DNA from: JADJPO01 sp963724535 | Lineage (GTDB): Bacteria; Actinomycetota; Actinomycetes; Actinomycetales; Kineosporiaceae | DNA length: 64,000 nucleotides | Assembly (NCBI GenBank): GCA_963724535.1 | Contig: CAVRVD010000023.1 | Location: forward strand, 62,001-126,000 | Direction: 5' to 3' | Shown here: piece by piece, positions 41,699 through 50,432 of the stretch | Position numbering within the stretch: position 1 is the first letter of the stretch | Layout: each line of letters opens with the position of its first letter | Notes under the pieces: model-generated | The model's database searches: none | Seen by the model: only the letters and a program-made list of their open reading frames with translations | Told to the model about the DNA's origin: nothing | Program-made: the position numbers and the translations under genes

Positions 41699-42492
41699 GC
41701 GGGGTGCTGCAGGACCTGGTCAGCGAGAGCCTGGCGACCATGCGCGACGTGTTGCCGATCGTCGTGGTGCTGTTCGGGTTCCAGGTCGTGGTGCTGCGCC
41801 GCCCGATCCCGCACCTTCGCCAGGTGGTCGTCGGCTTCATCCTGGTCCTGCTCGGGATGACCCTGTTCCTGTCCGGTCTCGACGAAGCGCTCTTCCCACT
41901 CGGCGAGCTGATGGCCACCCAGCTCACGGACCCGACCTTCATCGCTGGGGACACGGGGGTGGACGCCGCCCAGCTCACCTGGTCGGACTACGGCTGGGTC
42001 TACCTGTTCGGGGCGATGATCGGCTTCGCCACCACGGTGGCCGAACCGGCACTGATCGCGGTGTCGGCCAAGGCCGGCCAGGTGTCCGGCGGCACAGTGC
42101 ACGCCTGGGGGTTGCGGGTCGCGGTCGCCGTGGGTGTCGCCATCGGGATCGGCCTGGGCACGTTCCGGATCGTCACCGGGACCCCGCTGTACTACTACAT
42201 CATCACCGGCTACGTCCTCGTGTCCCTGCAGACCCTCAAGGCCCCGCGCAGCATCATCGCGCTGGCCTACGACACAGGCGGGGTGACCACCTCGACGGTG
42301 ACGGTTCCGCTGGTGGCGGCGCTCGGCCTCGGCCTGGCCAGCACGATCCCGGGCCGCAGTGCGGTCCTGGACGGATTCGGCCTGATCGCCTTCGCCAGCC
42401 TGTTCCCCATAATGACCGTGATGGCCTATGCCCAGATCGGGCACTGGTGGGCGACGCGCCACAGCAAGAACACGTCGCAGAGGAAGGCCTGA
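41695..42492 (+). CDS. DUF1538 membrane protein, second subunit
   Basis: A 265-residue membrane protein, paralogous to the preceding gene. It repeats the two signatures FATTVAEPALIAVSAKAG and YDTGGVTTSTVTVPLVAAL, followed by the family end GFGLIAFASLFPIMTVM. A longer loop between spans 3 and 4 (QLTDPTFIAGDTGVDAAQLTWSDYG) distinguishes it from the first subunit. The ATG overlaps the upstream TGA (ATGA), so both subunits are made in equal amounts. A three-base gap separates it from the PII-like gene. Together these suggest a two-subunit channel or transporter with dedicated cytosolic regulators. Confidence 0.88.
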   Translation: MSGVLQDLVSESLATMRDVLPIVVVLFGFQVVVLRRPIPHLRQVVVGFILVLLGMTLFLSGLDEALFPLGELMATQLTDPTFIAGDTGVDAAQLTWSDYGWVYLFGAMIGFATTVAEPALIAVSAKAGQVSGGTVHAWGLRVAVAVGVAIGIGLGTFRIVTGTPLYYYIITGYVLVSLQTLKAPRSIIALAYDTGGVTTSTVTVPLVAALGLGLASTIPGRSAVLDGFGLIAFASLFPIMTVMAYAQIGHWWATRHSKNTSQRKA

Positions 42493-42495
42493 ACC

Positions 42496-42846
42496 GTGCA
42501 CTTCAAGATGATCATCGCGATCGTGGACGAGTCACTGAGCGAGAGGATCCTGGACGCCGCGCGCCGGGCCGGGGCTACGGGCGCCACGGTGCTCAACCAG
42601 GCTCGCGGAGAGGGGCTTCGACCGGCGACCACGTTCTTCGGACTGTCCCTGGAAAGCCAGCGGGACGTCATCCTGTTCCTGGTGGAGGAACACAGGAGCC
42701 GCCGGATCCTGGACCGGATCGCCGAGGTCGGCCGCTTCGAGGACAAGCCGGGGTTCGGCATCGCCGTCCAGCTCGACGTCGAGGATGCCGTGGGCGTCAA
42801 CTCCCAGGCACGATTGTTGCGTACCACTGTTGAGGAGGAGATATGA
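42496..42846 (+). CDS. PII-like signal protein
   Basis: A 116-residue ferredoxin-like protein of the PII-like superfamily. It begins MHFKMIIAIVDESLSERILDAARRAGATGATVLNQARGEG, the strand-helix-strand start of PII, and contains KPGFGIAVQLDVEDAVGV, comparable to the KPG nucleotide-binding loop region. The region matching the T-loop is short and the protein has no tyrosine at all, so uridylylation as in classic GlnB is impossible. It should bind an adenine or other nucleotide and regulate the DUF1538 pair; that link is inferred from the operon. The GTG at 42496 is three bases after the upstream stop. Confidence 0.82.
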   Translation: MHFKMIIAIVDESLSERILDAARRAGATGATVLNQARGEGLRPATTFFGLSLESQRDVILFLVEEHRSRRILDRIAEVGRFEDKPGFGIAVQLDVEDAVGVNSQARLLRTTVEEEI

Positions 42847-43250
42847 GCGACGCGCCGGTGATCCGGGTGGCCGACGTCATGAAACGGCACGTGGACATCG
42901 TCGACGGGCAGACCAGCGTGGCGCACGCGCTGAGCATGATGAAGCACGTCGACACCAAGTGTCTGATCGTCGACAAACGACACGATGACGACGAGTACGG
43001 CCTGGTGCTGCTGTCCGACGTCGCCCGCCAGGTACTGGCCCGCGGTCGCGCTCCGGAGCGGGTGGACGTCTACGAGATCATGAGCAAGCCGGTGCTGTCG
43101 GTACCGCCGAAGATGAAGATCCACCACTGCGCGAAGCTGTTCGACGAGTACGGCCTCGACCGTGCCCCGGTGATCGGCGAGGACGGCAAGGTGCTCGGCG
43201 TGGTCAGCTACACCGACCTGGTGCTCAAGGGCATGTGCCGGGACATGTGA
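42843..43250 (+). CDS. CBS-pair protein of the DUF1538 operon
   Basis: A 135-residue protein consisting of two CBS domains: IRVADVMKRHVDIVDGQTSV to GLVLLSDVARQVL, and VYEIMSKPVLSVPPKM to VLGVVSYTDLVLKGM. Its ATG overlaps the PII-like stop (ATGA). CBS pairs bind AMP, ATP or related ligands and gate transporters and channels, for example MgtE and CLC. As the fourth gene of the operon it is likely a second nucleotide sensor for the DUF1538 membrane complex. It has only one close relative in the window, the CBS protein at 13.2-13.6 kb, which is in a different context. Confidence 0.9.
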   Translation: MSDAPVIRVADVMKRHVDIVDGQTSVAHALSMMKHVDTKCLIVDKRHDDDEYGLVLLSDVARQVLARGRAPERVDVYEIMSKPVLSVPPKMKIHHCAKLFDEYGLDRAPVIGEDGKVLGVVSYTDLVLKGMCRDM

Positions 43251-43304
43251 GCCACGCTCTGCGAAGTCCCAGATCCCGCCGACGCTGGGCGAGGCGGGGG
43301 CCGG

Positions 43305-44522
43305 TCAGGACAGCACCCGCAACCGGATCGTCTCCGGCAGCCTCGCCAGCCGGCGAAGGGTGTCCGCGGCGAACGGGGTCGCGACGTCCGTGATCACGTA
43401 GCCGACCTCGTCGCGGGTGCCGAGGTACTGACCGTCGATGTTCACCCCGTCGTCGGCCAGCACCGAGTTGATCGCCGCCAGTACCCCGGGGGTGTTCCGG
43501 TGGATGTGCACCAGCCGGTGCTCGTCCGCCCGCTCGGGCAGCACCAGCTGGGGCAGGTTCACCGACAACGACGTCGACCCGAACCGCACGTAGTCGGCGA
43601 GCTTGCCGCTGACGAACGTCCCGATGCCGCGCTGCGCCTCCTCGGTCGACCCACCGATGTGCGGGGTCAGGATCACGTTGGGCAGCCCGCGCAGCGGCGA
43701 GGCGAACTCCTCCCCGGCGCTTCTCGGCTCGCTCGGGAACACGTCGACCGCGGCGCCGGCCAGGTGCTCGGACTCCAGGTGGGCGCGCAGCGCCTCGTAG
43801 TCCACGACGAACCCACGGGACAGGTTGAGGAAGACCGATTGCTCCCGCATCAGCGCGAACTCACGCTCCCCGAAAAAGCCCGTGTTCCCGTGCCGGCCGT
43901 CGACGTGCAGGGTCACCACGTCGACGGTCGACAGCAGCTCGGCCAGGGACTCGCAGCGGCGGGCGTTGCCGAGCGCCAGCTTGTCGGCGGTGTCGTAGAA
44001 GGACACCTGCATCCCGAGGTTCTCGGCGAGCACCGACAGCTGGGTGCCGATGTTGCCGTAGCCGACGATCCCCAGCCGGCGGCTGCGCACCTCGTGCGCC
44101 CCGGTGGCCGACTTCAGCCACACGCCGGCGTGCATCGCCCGGTCCTTCTCGGTGAGTCGGCGGGTGAGTGCGATGATCTCGGCCAGGGCGAGCTCCACCA
44201 CGCTGCGGGTGTTGGAGAACGGCGCGTTGAACACGGCGATGCCCCGCTCGCTGGCCGCGGCGAGGTCGATCTGGTTGGTGCCGATGCAGAACGCCCCGAT
44301 CGCCAACAGGTCCGGGCTGGCGTCCAGCACCTTCTCGCTGACCTGCGTGGTCGAGCGGATACCCAGCACCTGCACCCCGTCGAGCATCGCGGCGAGGTCG
44401 CCCTCGGCGAGTGCCTCCCGGCGGGTATGGACCTGCAGACCCGCTGCGGTCAGGGCCGGTACGGCCTCGGCGTGGATGTTCTCCAGATATAGGGCTCGCG
44501 CCGGTACGGCGTCGGTGGACAT
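43305..44522 (-). CDS. serA: D-3-phosphoglycerate dehydrogenase, short (E. coli-like) type
   Basis: The first enzyme of serine synthesis, oxidising 3-phosphoglycerate with NAD. The 405-residue protein has the NAD Rossmann motif LGIVGYGNIGTQLS, catalytic Arg in LNLSRGFVVDYEAL, Glu in DVFPSEPRS and His in LTPHIGGSTEEAQ, followed by an ACT domain (HIHRNTPGVLAAINSVLADDGVNIDGQ) for allosteric serine. This is the 410-residue class found in E. coli, not the 530-residue mycobacterial form. The ATG at 44522 follows GGAGACGGAGC. It lies 38 bases downstream of the transglutaminase gene and may be its operon partner; it converges with the DUF1538 operon. Confidence 0.95.
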   Translation of the reverse strand: MSTDAVPARALYLENIHAEAVPALTAAGLQVHTRREALAEGDLAAMLDGVQVLGIRSTTQVSEKVLDASPDLLAIGAFCIGTNQIDLAAASERGIAVFNAPFSNTRSVVELALAEIIALTRRLTEKDRAMHAGVWLKSATGAHEVRSRRLGIVGYGNIGTQLSVLAENLGMQVSFYDTADKLALGNARRCESLAELLSTVDVVTLHVDGRHGNTGFFGEREFALMREQSVFLNLSRGFVVDYEALRAHLESEHLAGAAVDVFPSEPRSAGEEFASPLRGLPNVILTPHIGGSTEEAQRGIGTFVSGKLADYVRFGSTSLSVNLPQLVLPERADEHRLVHIHRNTPGVLAAINSVLADDGVNIDGQYLGTRDEVGYVITDVATPFAADTLRRLARLPETIRLRVLS

Positions 44523-44560
44523 GGATGCTCCGTCTCCTCGATGTGCCGGACCATGCCGGC

Positions 44561-45556
44561 TCAGCTGCGGTCGGGTCGTTCGTCGTCCCCGGCTCGGACG
44601 ACGTCGACGGCGACCGAGAGCCTGGTCCTGCTTCCTTCGGTGTAGAAGACGCCCTTCAGCGGCGGGACGTCGGCGTAGTCGCGGCCCCAGGCGGTGAGCA
44701 CGTAGGAGTCGTCGACGAGGGTGTTGTTGGTGGGGTCCAGGTCGACCCAGCCCAGATGCGGCAGGTACACGGCCACCCAGGCGTGCGAGGCGTCCGCGCC
44801 GACCAGCCTCGGCCGGCCGGGTGGCGGGCTCGTCTCCAGGTACCCGCTGACGTACCGGGCCGGCAGGCCGACGCTGCGCAGCACGCCGACCGCCAGGTGC
44901 GCGAAGTCCTGACAGACGCCGGCCCGCCGCTGCAGCACCTCGGCCAGGGTCGTGCTCACCGACGTCACACCCGTGCGGTAGGTGAAGTCGTCATGGATCC
45001 GGCTGACCACCGCCCGCACCGCCTCGCCGACGCCACGGCCCGGGGTGAACACCTGTGCGGCGAAGGCCCGCACCGCCTCGTCATGGGGCACGTGCCGGGA
45101 CGGCAACCGGAAGTCCCGGCAGCGCACCGCCTCCGCGCCCTCGCGAGCCACCGGAGCGGTCGAGGTCCCCGGCTCCGGGCTGTCCGGCGCCCAGCGGCTG
45201 TCCTGCGCCGCGTCGTCCAGGATCCGGCTGACCTCCCGCACCGCCCCCTCCCACGGCACCGCCGCCGCCGGGGCGGTGGTCGGGTCGACCACCGTGCGAT
45301 CCACCTGGACCCGGCTGGTCGCGGTCACCACCAGCTCGGTGTGCGGCGTGTGCACTTCGATGTACAGGCTGCGGTTGCCGTAGAAGTCCTCGTTCTCGCG
45401 CACCAGGTCCGGGGTCGGTTCGACGCTCACCGCGTCGGCGACCCGCACCTGACCCGGGCAGTCCCGCGGCGCCAGATGGGCCCGAGCGTAGGAGGCGGTG
45501 ACCTCCTGCTCGTAGGCGTACCGGGTGACGTGCCGGACGTCGTAGATCCGGCTCAC
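44561..45556 (-). CDS. Transglutaminase-like cysteine protease
   Basis: A 331-residue protein with a bacterial transglutaminase N-terminal domain (IYDVRHVTRYAYEQEVT start) and a transglutaminase/protease core. The triad is Cys215 in RAGVCQDFAHLAVG, His258 in GADASHAWVAVYLP and Asp274 in WVDLDPTNN. No signal peptide is seen, so it acts in the cytosol. Its start overlaps the stop of the ATP-grasp/alpha-E gene by four bases. Bacterial members linked to circularly permuted ATP-grasp ligases are predicted to cleave isopeptide or peptide bonds made by the ligase. The actual substrate is unknown. Confidence 0.9.
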   Translation of the reverse strand: MSRIYDVRHVTRYAYEQEVTASYARAHLAPRDCPGQVRVADAVSVEPTPDLVRENEDFYGNRSLYIEVHTPHTELVVTATSRVQVDRTVVDPTTAPAAAVPWEGAVREVSRILDDAAQDSRWAPDSPEPGTSTAPVAREGAEAVRCRDFRLPSRHVPHDEAVRAFAAQVFTPGRGVGEAVRAVVSRIHDDFTYRTGVTSVSTTLAEVLQRRAGVCQDFAHLAVGVLRSVGLPARYVSGYLETSPPPGRPRLVGADASHAWVAVYLPHLGWVDLDPTNNTLVDDSYVLTAWGRDYADVPPLKGVFYTEGSRTRLSVAVDVVRAGDDERPDRS

Positions 45557-48174
45557 GTCGTCCAGCCCACGATCGCCGGGGTCGGGCGGGACGGCGCGAG
45601 GTGGATGAAGTGCGCCGCCTCCATCGCGGCAGCCAGGCCGTGTAGGTCGGCGACCATGGCGTCCAGGTGCTCGACCAGCTGCGGGCGCCCGCCCCCCTCG
45701 AGGACCGCGCAGGCCACCGGGTCCAGCTCCCGCAGCCGGGCGGTGAGTCGGCGCAGGGCGTCCGGCACCGCATCACGTGAGACGGCTGCGGCGTCCGGCG
45801 TTCTCGGCAGCTGGGCCAGGTCCTCGGCGAGCCGGTCCAGCTGCAGCGCCACCGAGCGCGGGTTCTCCCGGTCCAGCAGCAGCAGCTCGAGCACCGTCTC
45901 GGCCCGGGCCCTGCCTGGATAGCGGCGCCGGTGGGTGATGATGCTCTCCCCGGCGATCAGCACCGCTTCCAACACCAGGGCCTCATCGGCTCCCACCATC
46001 ACCGCCTCGGCCCCGGACCCGACGCGGGGACGATCCAGGGCGTGGCGAAGCAGGACGAGGATCTGCTGCGCCCGCTCGATTCGCCGCCCGGCGTCCATGA
46101 AGTGCCAGCCGACGTCGCGCACCATGCTCTCCGCGCCCAGCCCGGCCAGAGCCAGCAGCCCCTCAAGCACCCGGGCCAGCACCGGCGCCAGGGCCGGGTC
46201 CTGCCGAGCGGCCGCCCGGTCGGCCAGGTCCTCCAGCACGCGGTCCAGGCTGCCCAGCACGATCCAGGTGTCCAGGGACAGCTGCTCGCGCAGCGCCTGG
46301 GCCGCTGCGACGGTGCGCTGGACGGCGTACGCCACGCTGCCCGGCAGCTCACCGTCCGCGACCAGGTCGACCAGCGGCCGCGGCGCCGTCCCGGTGATTC
46401 GGCGGGTGGCCTCGGTCAGCGCCGCCACGCCGGTCGCCCCGGCCGTTCCCGGTCTCGACGACCAGTCCTCGCCGAGCTCGTCGACCACCCGGACCAGGCG
46501 TACCGTGTCCTCGGCGCGTTCGGCGTAGCGACCCAGCCAGAAGAGGTTCTCGGCGACCCGGGGCGACAGCGCGGCAGCCACGTGCAGGCGCGGTCGCGCC
46601 TCCTCCCCCGGCCCGGCCGAGACCTGCAGCGGCATGGCGCCCGTGATCGGTTCCGGCGCCAGCACCCACACATCCTTGGCCAGAGCGCCGGTGGTGTTGC
46701 TCACCAGGGGGGTGTCGGCGAGCGCGGCCACCCGACCCAGGCCGCCGGCCATCAGCTCGTAGCCGTCCTGATGGGCAACGGCGAAGGTGCGCAGCGTGAA
46801 CCGGCGCGGCTCCAGGCCCCGTCCGGTCACCACCGGGGCGGTACTCATCGGCACCGGTTCCTGACCGCACCACAGCTCGGGCTCGGCCTCGATCCGGCGA
46901 CGCAGCTCCTCTCGGCGCCGCGCGGACAGCTCCCAGCCGAACACCCCGTGGCGCCGGTCCATCGACTTGATCACCAGCCGGTCCAGCTCGGCCAGCACGT
47001 GCCGGCGGGCCCGCTCCTGGCCGCACCACCAGGTCTGTGGTGCACCGAGCACCAGGTCCTCACCGAGCAGGGCCCGGGCCACCTGCGGCAGGAACGCGAA
47101 CACCCCCACCGACTCCAGCACCCCGGCGCCGAACCCGTTGACCACACTCACCTGGTCGGCACGATCCGCCTCGAGCAGTCCCGGCACGCCCAGCTGGGAC
47201 TCGGCGCGTAGCTCGAGGGGGTCGGCGTAGTCCGCGTCGACGCGACGCAGCACCACGTCGACCGGGTCCAGCCGGCCGAGGGAGCGCATCTGCACCCGGC
47301 CCCGGCGCACGGTCAGATCCTCGCCGGTCACCAGGGGGTAGCCGAGCAGGGTGGCCAGGAACGCCTGGTCGAAGGCGGTCTCGCTGTCCGGTCCCGGAGT
47401 GAGCAGCACCACCCGGGGCACCTCCGCCGCACCGTCACCACCCCGGGGGGCCGCCTCGCCGAGCGCCGAGCGCACCACGTCGAAGAACGGGCGCAGCCGT
47501 TGCAGCGGGGTCTCCCGGTACAGACCCGGCATCACCTTGGCCACGATCCGCCGCGTCTGGATGGCGTAGCCGGCACCGGACGGTGCCTGGGTGCGGTCGG
47601 CGATCGCCTGCCAGGACCCGTCGGCGGCCCGGGCCAGGTCGGCGGTGTGCAGGAACAGCTGTCGTCGGGTGGGCAGCCGGACGCCATCGGCCTGGCGCAC
47701 GAAATCCGGGTGGGACAGCACCACCTCGGGCGGCAGCACCCCGCGGCGCAGCAGCAGCCGCTGCCCGTACAGGTCGGTCAGCAGCCGGTCGAGCAGCTCG
47801 GCCCGCTGCTGCAGGCCCGCCGCCAGCCGCTGCCAGGCCGCGGCCTCCAGCACCACCGGCAGCGGGTCGACCCGCCAGCGCCGGGCAGAGGGCCGGGGGG
47901 GTGGGCGGGGCTCGCCGCCTGGTGTGGCCGGGACGCCGTAGAGGATTCCCTCGTCCTCGACCATCCGGGCGGCAGCGGCGCGCCGCGCCAGCAGGCCCGG
48001 CAGGCCGAGCAGGTCGATCGAGGCGAGCAGGTCCTGCGCACCCGGGCGGGGGCCGCCGTCCGCGGCGAGCAGCTCGTCCACCCCACCGCCGGCGCGCACC
48101 CGCCGTCCATAGGCCGAGCTGGTCTGCTGGCCGCCGACGTCATCGGCGTGAGCCAGCGACATCGATCCGGTCAC
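45553..48174 (-). CDS. Circularly permuted type 2 ATP-grasp / alpha-E fusion protein
   Basis: An 873-residue fusion. Roughly residues 1-490 are a circularly permuted type 2 ATP-grasp ligase (DUF404/DUF407): YGRRVRAGGGVDELLA, YAIQTRRIVAKVMPG, VVLLTPGPDSETAFDQAFLA, WWCGQERARRHVLAEL and VIKSMDRRHGVFGWELS. Residues from about 530 on are an alpha-E (DUF403) domain with AENLFWLGRYAERAEDTVRLVRVV and MDAGRRIERAQQILVLL. These are two separate genes in many bacteria. With the coupled transglutaminase they make a predicted peptide-modifying ligase/protease pair. GTG 48174 has TAGACT six bases upstream (leaderless). Confidence 0.9.
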   Translation of the reverse strand: MTGSMSLAHADDVGGQQTSSAYGRRVRAGGGVDELLAADGGPRPGAQDLLASIDLLGLPGLLARRAAAARMVEDEGILYGVPATPGGEPRPPPRPSARRWRVDPLPVVLEAAAWQRLAAGLQQRAELLDRLLTDLYGQRLLLRRGVLPPEVVLSHPDFVRQADGVRLPTRRQLFLHTADLARAADGSWQAIADRTQAPSGAGYAIQTRRIVAKVMPGLYRETPLQRLRPFFDVVRSALGEAAPRGGDGAAEVPRVVLLTPGPDSETAFDQAFLATLLGYPLVTGEDLTVRRGRVQMRSLGRLDPVDVVLRRVDADYADPLELRAESQLGVPGLLEADRADQVSVVNGFGAGVLESVGVFAFLPQVARALLGEDLVLGAPQTWWCGQERARRHVLAELDRLVIKSMDRRHGVFGWELSARRREELRRRIEAEPELWCGQEPVPMSTAPVVTGRGLEPRRFTLRTFAVAHQDGYELMAGGLGRVAALADTPLVSNTTGALAKDVWVLAPEPITGAMPLQVSAGPGEEARPRLHVAAALSPRVAENLFWLGRYAERAEDTVRLVRVVDELGEDWSSRPGTAGATGVAALTEATRRITGTAPRPLVDLVADGELPGSVAYAVQRTVAAAQALREQLSLDTWIVLGSLDRVLEDLADRAAARQDPALAPVLARVLEGLLALAGLGAESMVRDVGWHFMDAGRRIERAQQILVLLRHALDRPRVGSGAEAVMVGADEALVLEAVLIAGESIITHRRRYPGRARAETVLELLLLDRENPRSVALQLDRLAEDLAQLPRTPDAAAVSRDAVPDALRRLTARLRELDPVACAVLEGGGRPQLVEHLDAMVADLHGLAAAMEAAHFIHLAPSRPTPAIVGWTT

Positions 48175-48180
48175 CGCCGG

Positions 48181-48186
48181 AGTCTA
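48181..48186 (-). promoter_or_regulatory. -10 hexamer for a leaderless ATP-grasp/alpha-E transcript
   Basis: TAGACT on the minus strand is six bases before the GTG at 48174. Confidence 0.55.
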
Positions 48187-48227
48187 TCGACGGTCCCGGA
48201 GCCCTTCCCCAGGCCGCGGATCGGGTC

Positions 48228-50432
48228 TCAGCGCAGTGTGATGCTCACCCCGGCCGACTTGGCACTGCGGTTGCCCGCCCGGTCGACGGCCCGCAGCCGG
48301 TAGGTCACCGAGGTCCCCACCGGTGCTGCGGCATCGGTGTGACCCGGTGTCGGCGACCAGCCGATGTAGGCGCCGTCCCGGAAGACGAGGTAGCTGAGCA
48401 CGCCGACGTTGTCCGTCGAGGCGGTCCAGCTCAGGCGCGCCGTCCCCCCGCCGGTGTCGGTCGCGGACACCCCGGCAGGCACCGACGGCGGGCTGGTGTC
48501 CGCGGCGGCCGCGGGGTAGGTGACCGGGTCGGACTTCAGCGACCGGTTGCCGATCGCGTCTGTGGCCCGCACGGCGTACTCGAACGGACCGGAGCCGGCC
48601 CCCGCATGGGTGTAACCGGGCGTCGGGGACCAGCCGACGTAGGCGCCGTCCCGGTAGATGAGGTAGCTGACCACGCCGACGTTGTCGGTCGAGGCGGTCC
48701 AGTCCAGGACGACATCCGAACCGGCTCCGGCCCGGGCGGTCAGATCGGTGGGCACCGTGGGTGCCTGGGTGTCGCCGCCGCCGGCCCCTGCCGGAGTCAC
48801 CGCGACGGCCTCGCTCGGCGGGCTGACGTTGCCGGCGCCGTCCAACGCGACCACGGTGTAGCCGTAGCGTGTGCCGATCCTCAGACCGGTGTCGGCGTAA
48901 CCGGTCTCGCGCAGGTCGGCGATGGCGGTGCCGTCGCGCAGCACCCGGTAGCCGGTCACCGCGACGTCGTCGGTGGCCTCCTGCCAGGCGAGCTGCACCG
49001 TGCCGTCGCCCACGTCGACGGCCTCCAGCCCGGACGGCGCGGACGGCGCCGTGGTGTCCCGCCGCGGCGGGGTCCAGCCGCGCGGGCAGAACTTGGCGAG
49101 ACCGCCCACCCAGCGCGACTTGCCGGCGGTCACGCCGCCCACCGTGTAGTCGCCGCCGAGGTACAGGCAGCCGTTGGTGTCCGAGGTCGCGGCCCAGGAG
49201 CCGTCCTTGGAGCCGTCCAGGTCGGGGCGGAACTCCTCGAGGAGCCTGCCGGTGCCGGCCTCGTAGGCCATCGTCAGCTTGTTCGGGCTGCGCAGGTCGA
49301 GCACCGAGTTGTAGTGGCTGACGCTGCCGCTACGGGTCGCGTAGGTGCAGTGGCAGCCGGCGAGGACGACGTCGCCGATCCGCTCGGCGAACTGGTAGGC
49401 GCCACCGGCGAACGCGCCGCAGTACTCGAACGAGTTGGGCGTGCAGCCCGGGTACCCGGTCGCGGAGAACGCGGTCATCTGATGGCCGTCGGCGTCCAGC
49501 ACCTCGAGCACGTGCTGCTCGCCCGCGACGAAGACGGTGTCGGCGCCCATCGCCACGTCGTACATCTCCGGTTGGGACCTGGGGCGGTTGCGCGGCAACG
49601 GCGTGAGGCCGCCGATGCTGGCGCCGGTGGAGCCGTCCACGGTGTGGAAGTACCCGCTGTTCGCCGTCCCGTTCACCCCGGAGAAGTACCCGGTCAGGTG
49701 CACCCGGTTGCGTTGGGTGTCCACCGCCATCCCCCACACCCCGGACCCGGTCACCTCCGGTGCGAAGATCGGGTCCACTGTCCCGGTGCGCGCCTGCATC
49801 CTGGCGGCCTTGTACACCCGCACCCGCTGCCCGTCCGGGCCGAGGGCGTGGGAGAAGTTGCCGGCGACGTAGAGGTGGTCGCCCACCAGGGAGATGTCCC
49901 GGACCACGGCCCGGTTCTGCGACCAGGGCCGCTCCACCGACGCGGCGAAGGTGGGGTCGATGTCGCAGGTGAGTGGGTCGAGGGCGACCAGACCCCCCCG
50001 GGCGTTGCCGTTGACGGTCTCGAACTCGCCACCGACGACCAGCCTGCCGTCCGGGGTGCGGTCCAGGGCGTAGACCGCCCGGTCGAACTGCGGACGACAG
50101 GACTGGACCCACTCGCCGCTGTCGACGTCGAAGGCAGCCAGAAAGGGCTGGGCGACACCGGTGGCGTTCTTGCCCTGCTGGACGGTCAGGAACGCGCCGC
50201 CGACGAAGACCCGGCTGCCGGCCTGCTGCATGTCCCAGACCAGGTTCTCGATGGTCGAGGTCTGGGTCTGGGCCGGGTCGACCCCGGCGACGCCGTCCAT
50301 CGGCACCGGCACCAGGTCGAGCGCGCCGAGGTCGATCGGCGGGTTGTCGGCGGCCCGGGCCTGCCCACCGGTCAGGAGCAGCGCGGCGCCGGCGAGCGCA
50401 CCGGCCGCCAGCAGTCGAAGACCGATCCTCAC
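48228..50432 (-). CDS. Secreted beta-propeller-like protein with three fibronectin type III domains
   Basis: A 734-residue exported protein. A Sec signal peptide (MRIGLRLLAAGALAGAALLLTGGQARA) is followed by about 420 residues of repeated units of the delta-60/propeller kind (RVFVGGAFLTV, RLVVGGEFETVNG, HLYVAGNFSHA, CLYLGGDYTVGG), then three FN3 modules at about 455-545, 555-645 and 648-734. The last two FN3 modules are near-duplicates 91 residues apart. No catalytic site or sortase motif is visible. It probably binds a carbohydrate or protein outside the cell. Its ATG-containing start overlaps the upstream lipoprotein stop by four bases, so both are made together. Confidence 0.85.
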   Translation of the reverse strand: MRIGLRLLAAGALAGAALLLTGGQARAADNPPIDLGALDLVPVPMDGVAGVDPAQTQTSTIENLVWDMQQAGSRVFVGGAFLTVQQGKNATGVAQPFLAAFDVDSGEWVQSCRPQFDRAVYALDRTPDGRLVVGGEFETVNGNARGGLVALDPLTCDIDPTFAASVERPWSQNRAVVRDISLVGDHLYVAGNFSHALGPDGQRVRVYKAARMQARTGTVDPIFAPEVTGSGVWGMAVDTQRNRVHLTGYFSGVNGTANSGYFHTVDGSTGASIGGLTPLPRNRPRSQPEMYDVAMGADTVFVAGEQHVLEVLDADGHQMTAFSATGYPGCTPNSFEYCGAFAGGAYQFAERIGDVVLAGCHCTYATRSGSVSHYNSVLDLRSPNKLTMAYEAGTGRLLEEFRPDLDGSKDGSWAATSDTNGCLYLGGDYTVGGVTAGKSRWVGGLAKFCPRGWTPPRRDTTAPSAPSGLEAVDVGDGTVQLAWQEATDDVAVTGYRVLRDGTAIADLRETGYADTGLRIGTRYGYTVVALDGAGNVSPPSEAVAVTPAGAGGGDTQAPTVPTDLTARAGAGSDVVLDWTASTDNVGVVSYLIYRDGAYVGWSPTPGYTHAGAGSGPFEYAVRATDAIGNRSLKSDPVTYPAAAADTSPPSVPAGVSATDTGGGTARLSWTASTDNVGVLSYLVFRDGAYIGWSPTPGHTDAAAPVGTSVTYRLRAVDRAGNRSAKSAGVSITLR
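48351..48711 (-). repeat. Duplicated FN3-coding segment, 273-bp period
   Basis: About 83 bases at 48351-48433 and 48629-48711 encode near-identical peptides (WTASTDNVGV...SYL...RDGAY-x-GWSPTPG). The core is offset by 273 bases, exactly 91 codons, showing a recent in-frame module duplication. Confidence 0.8.
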
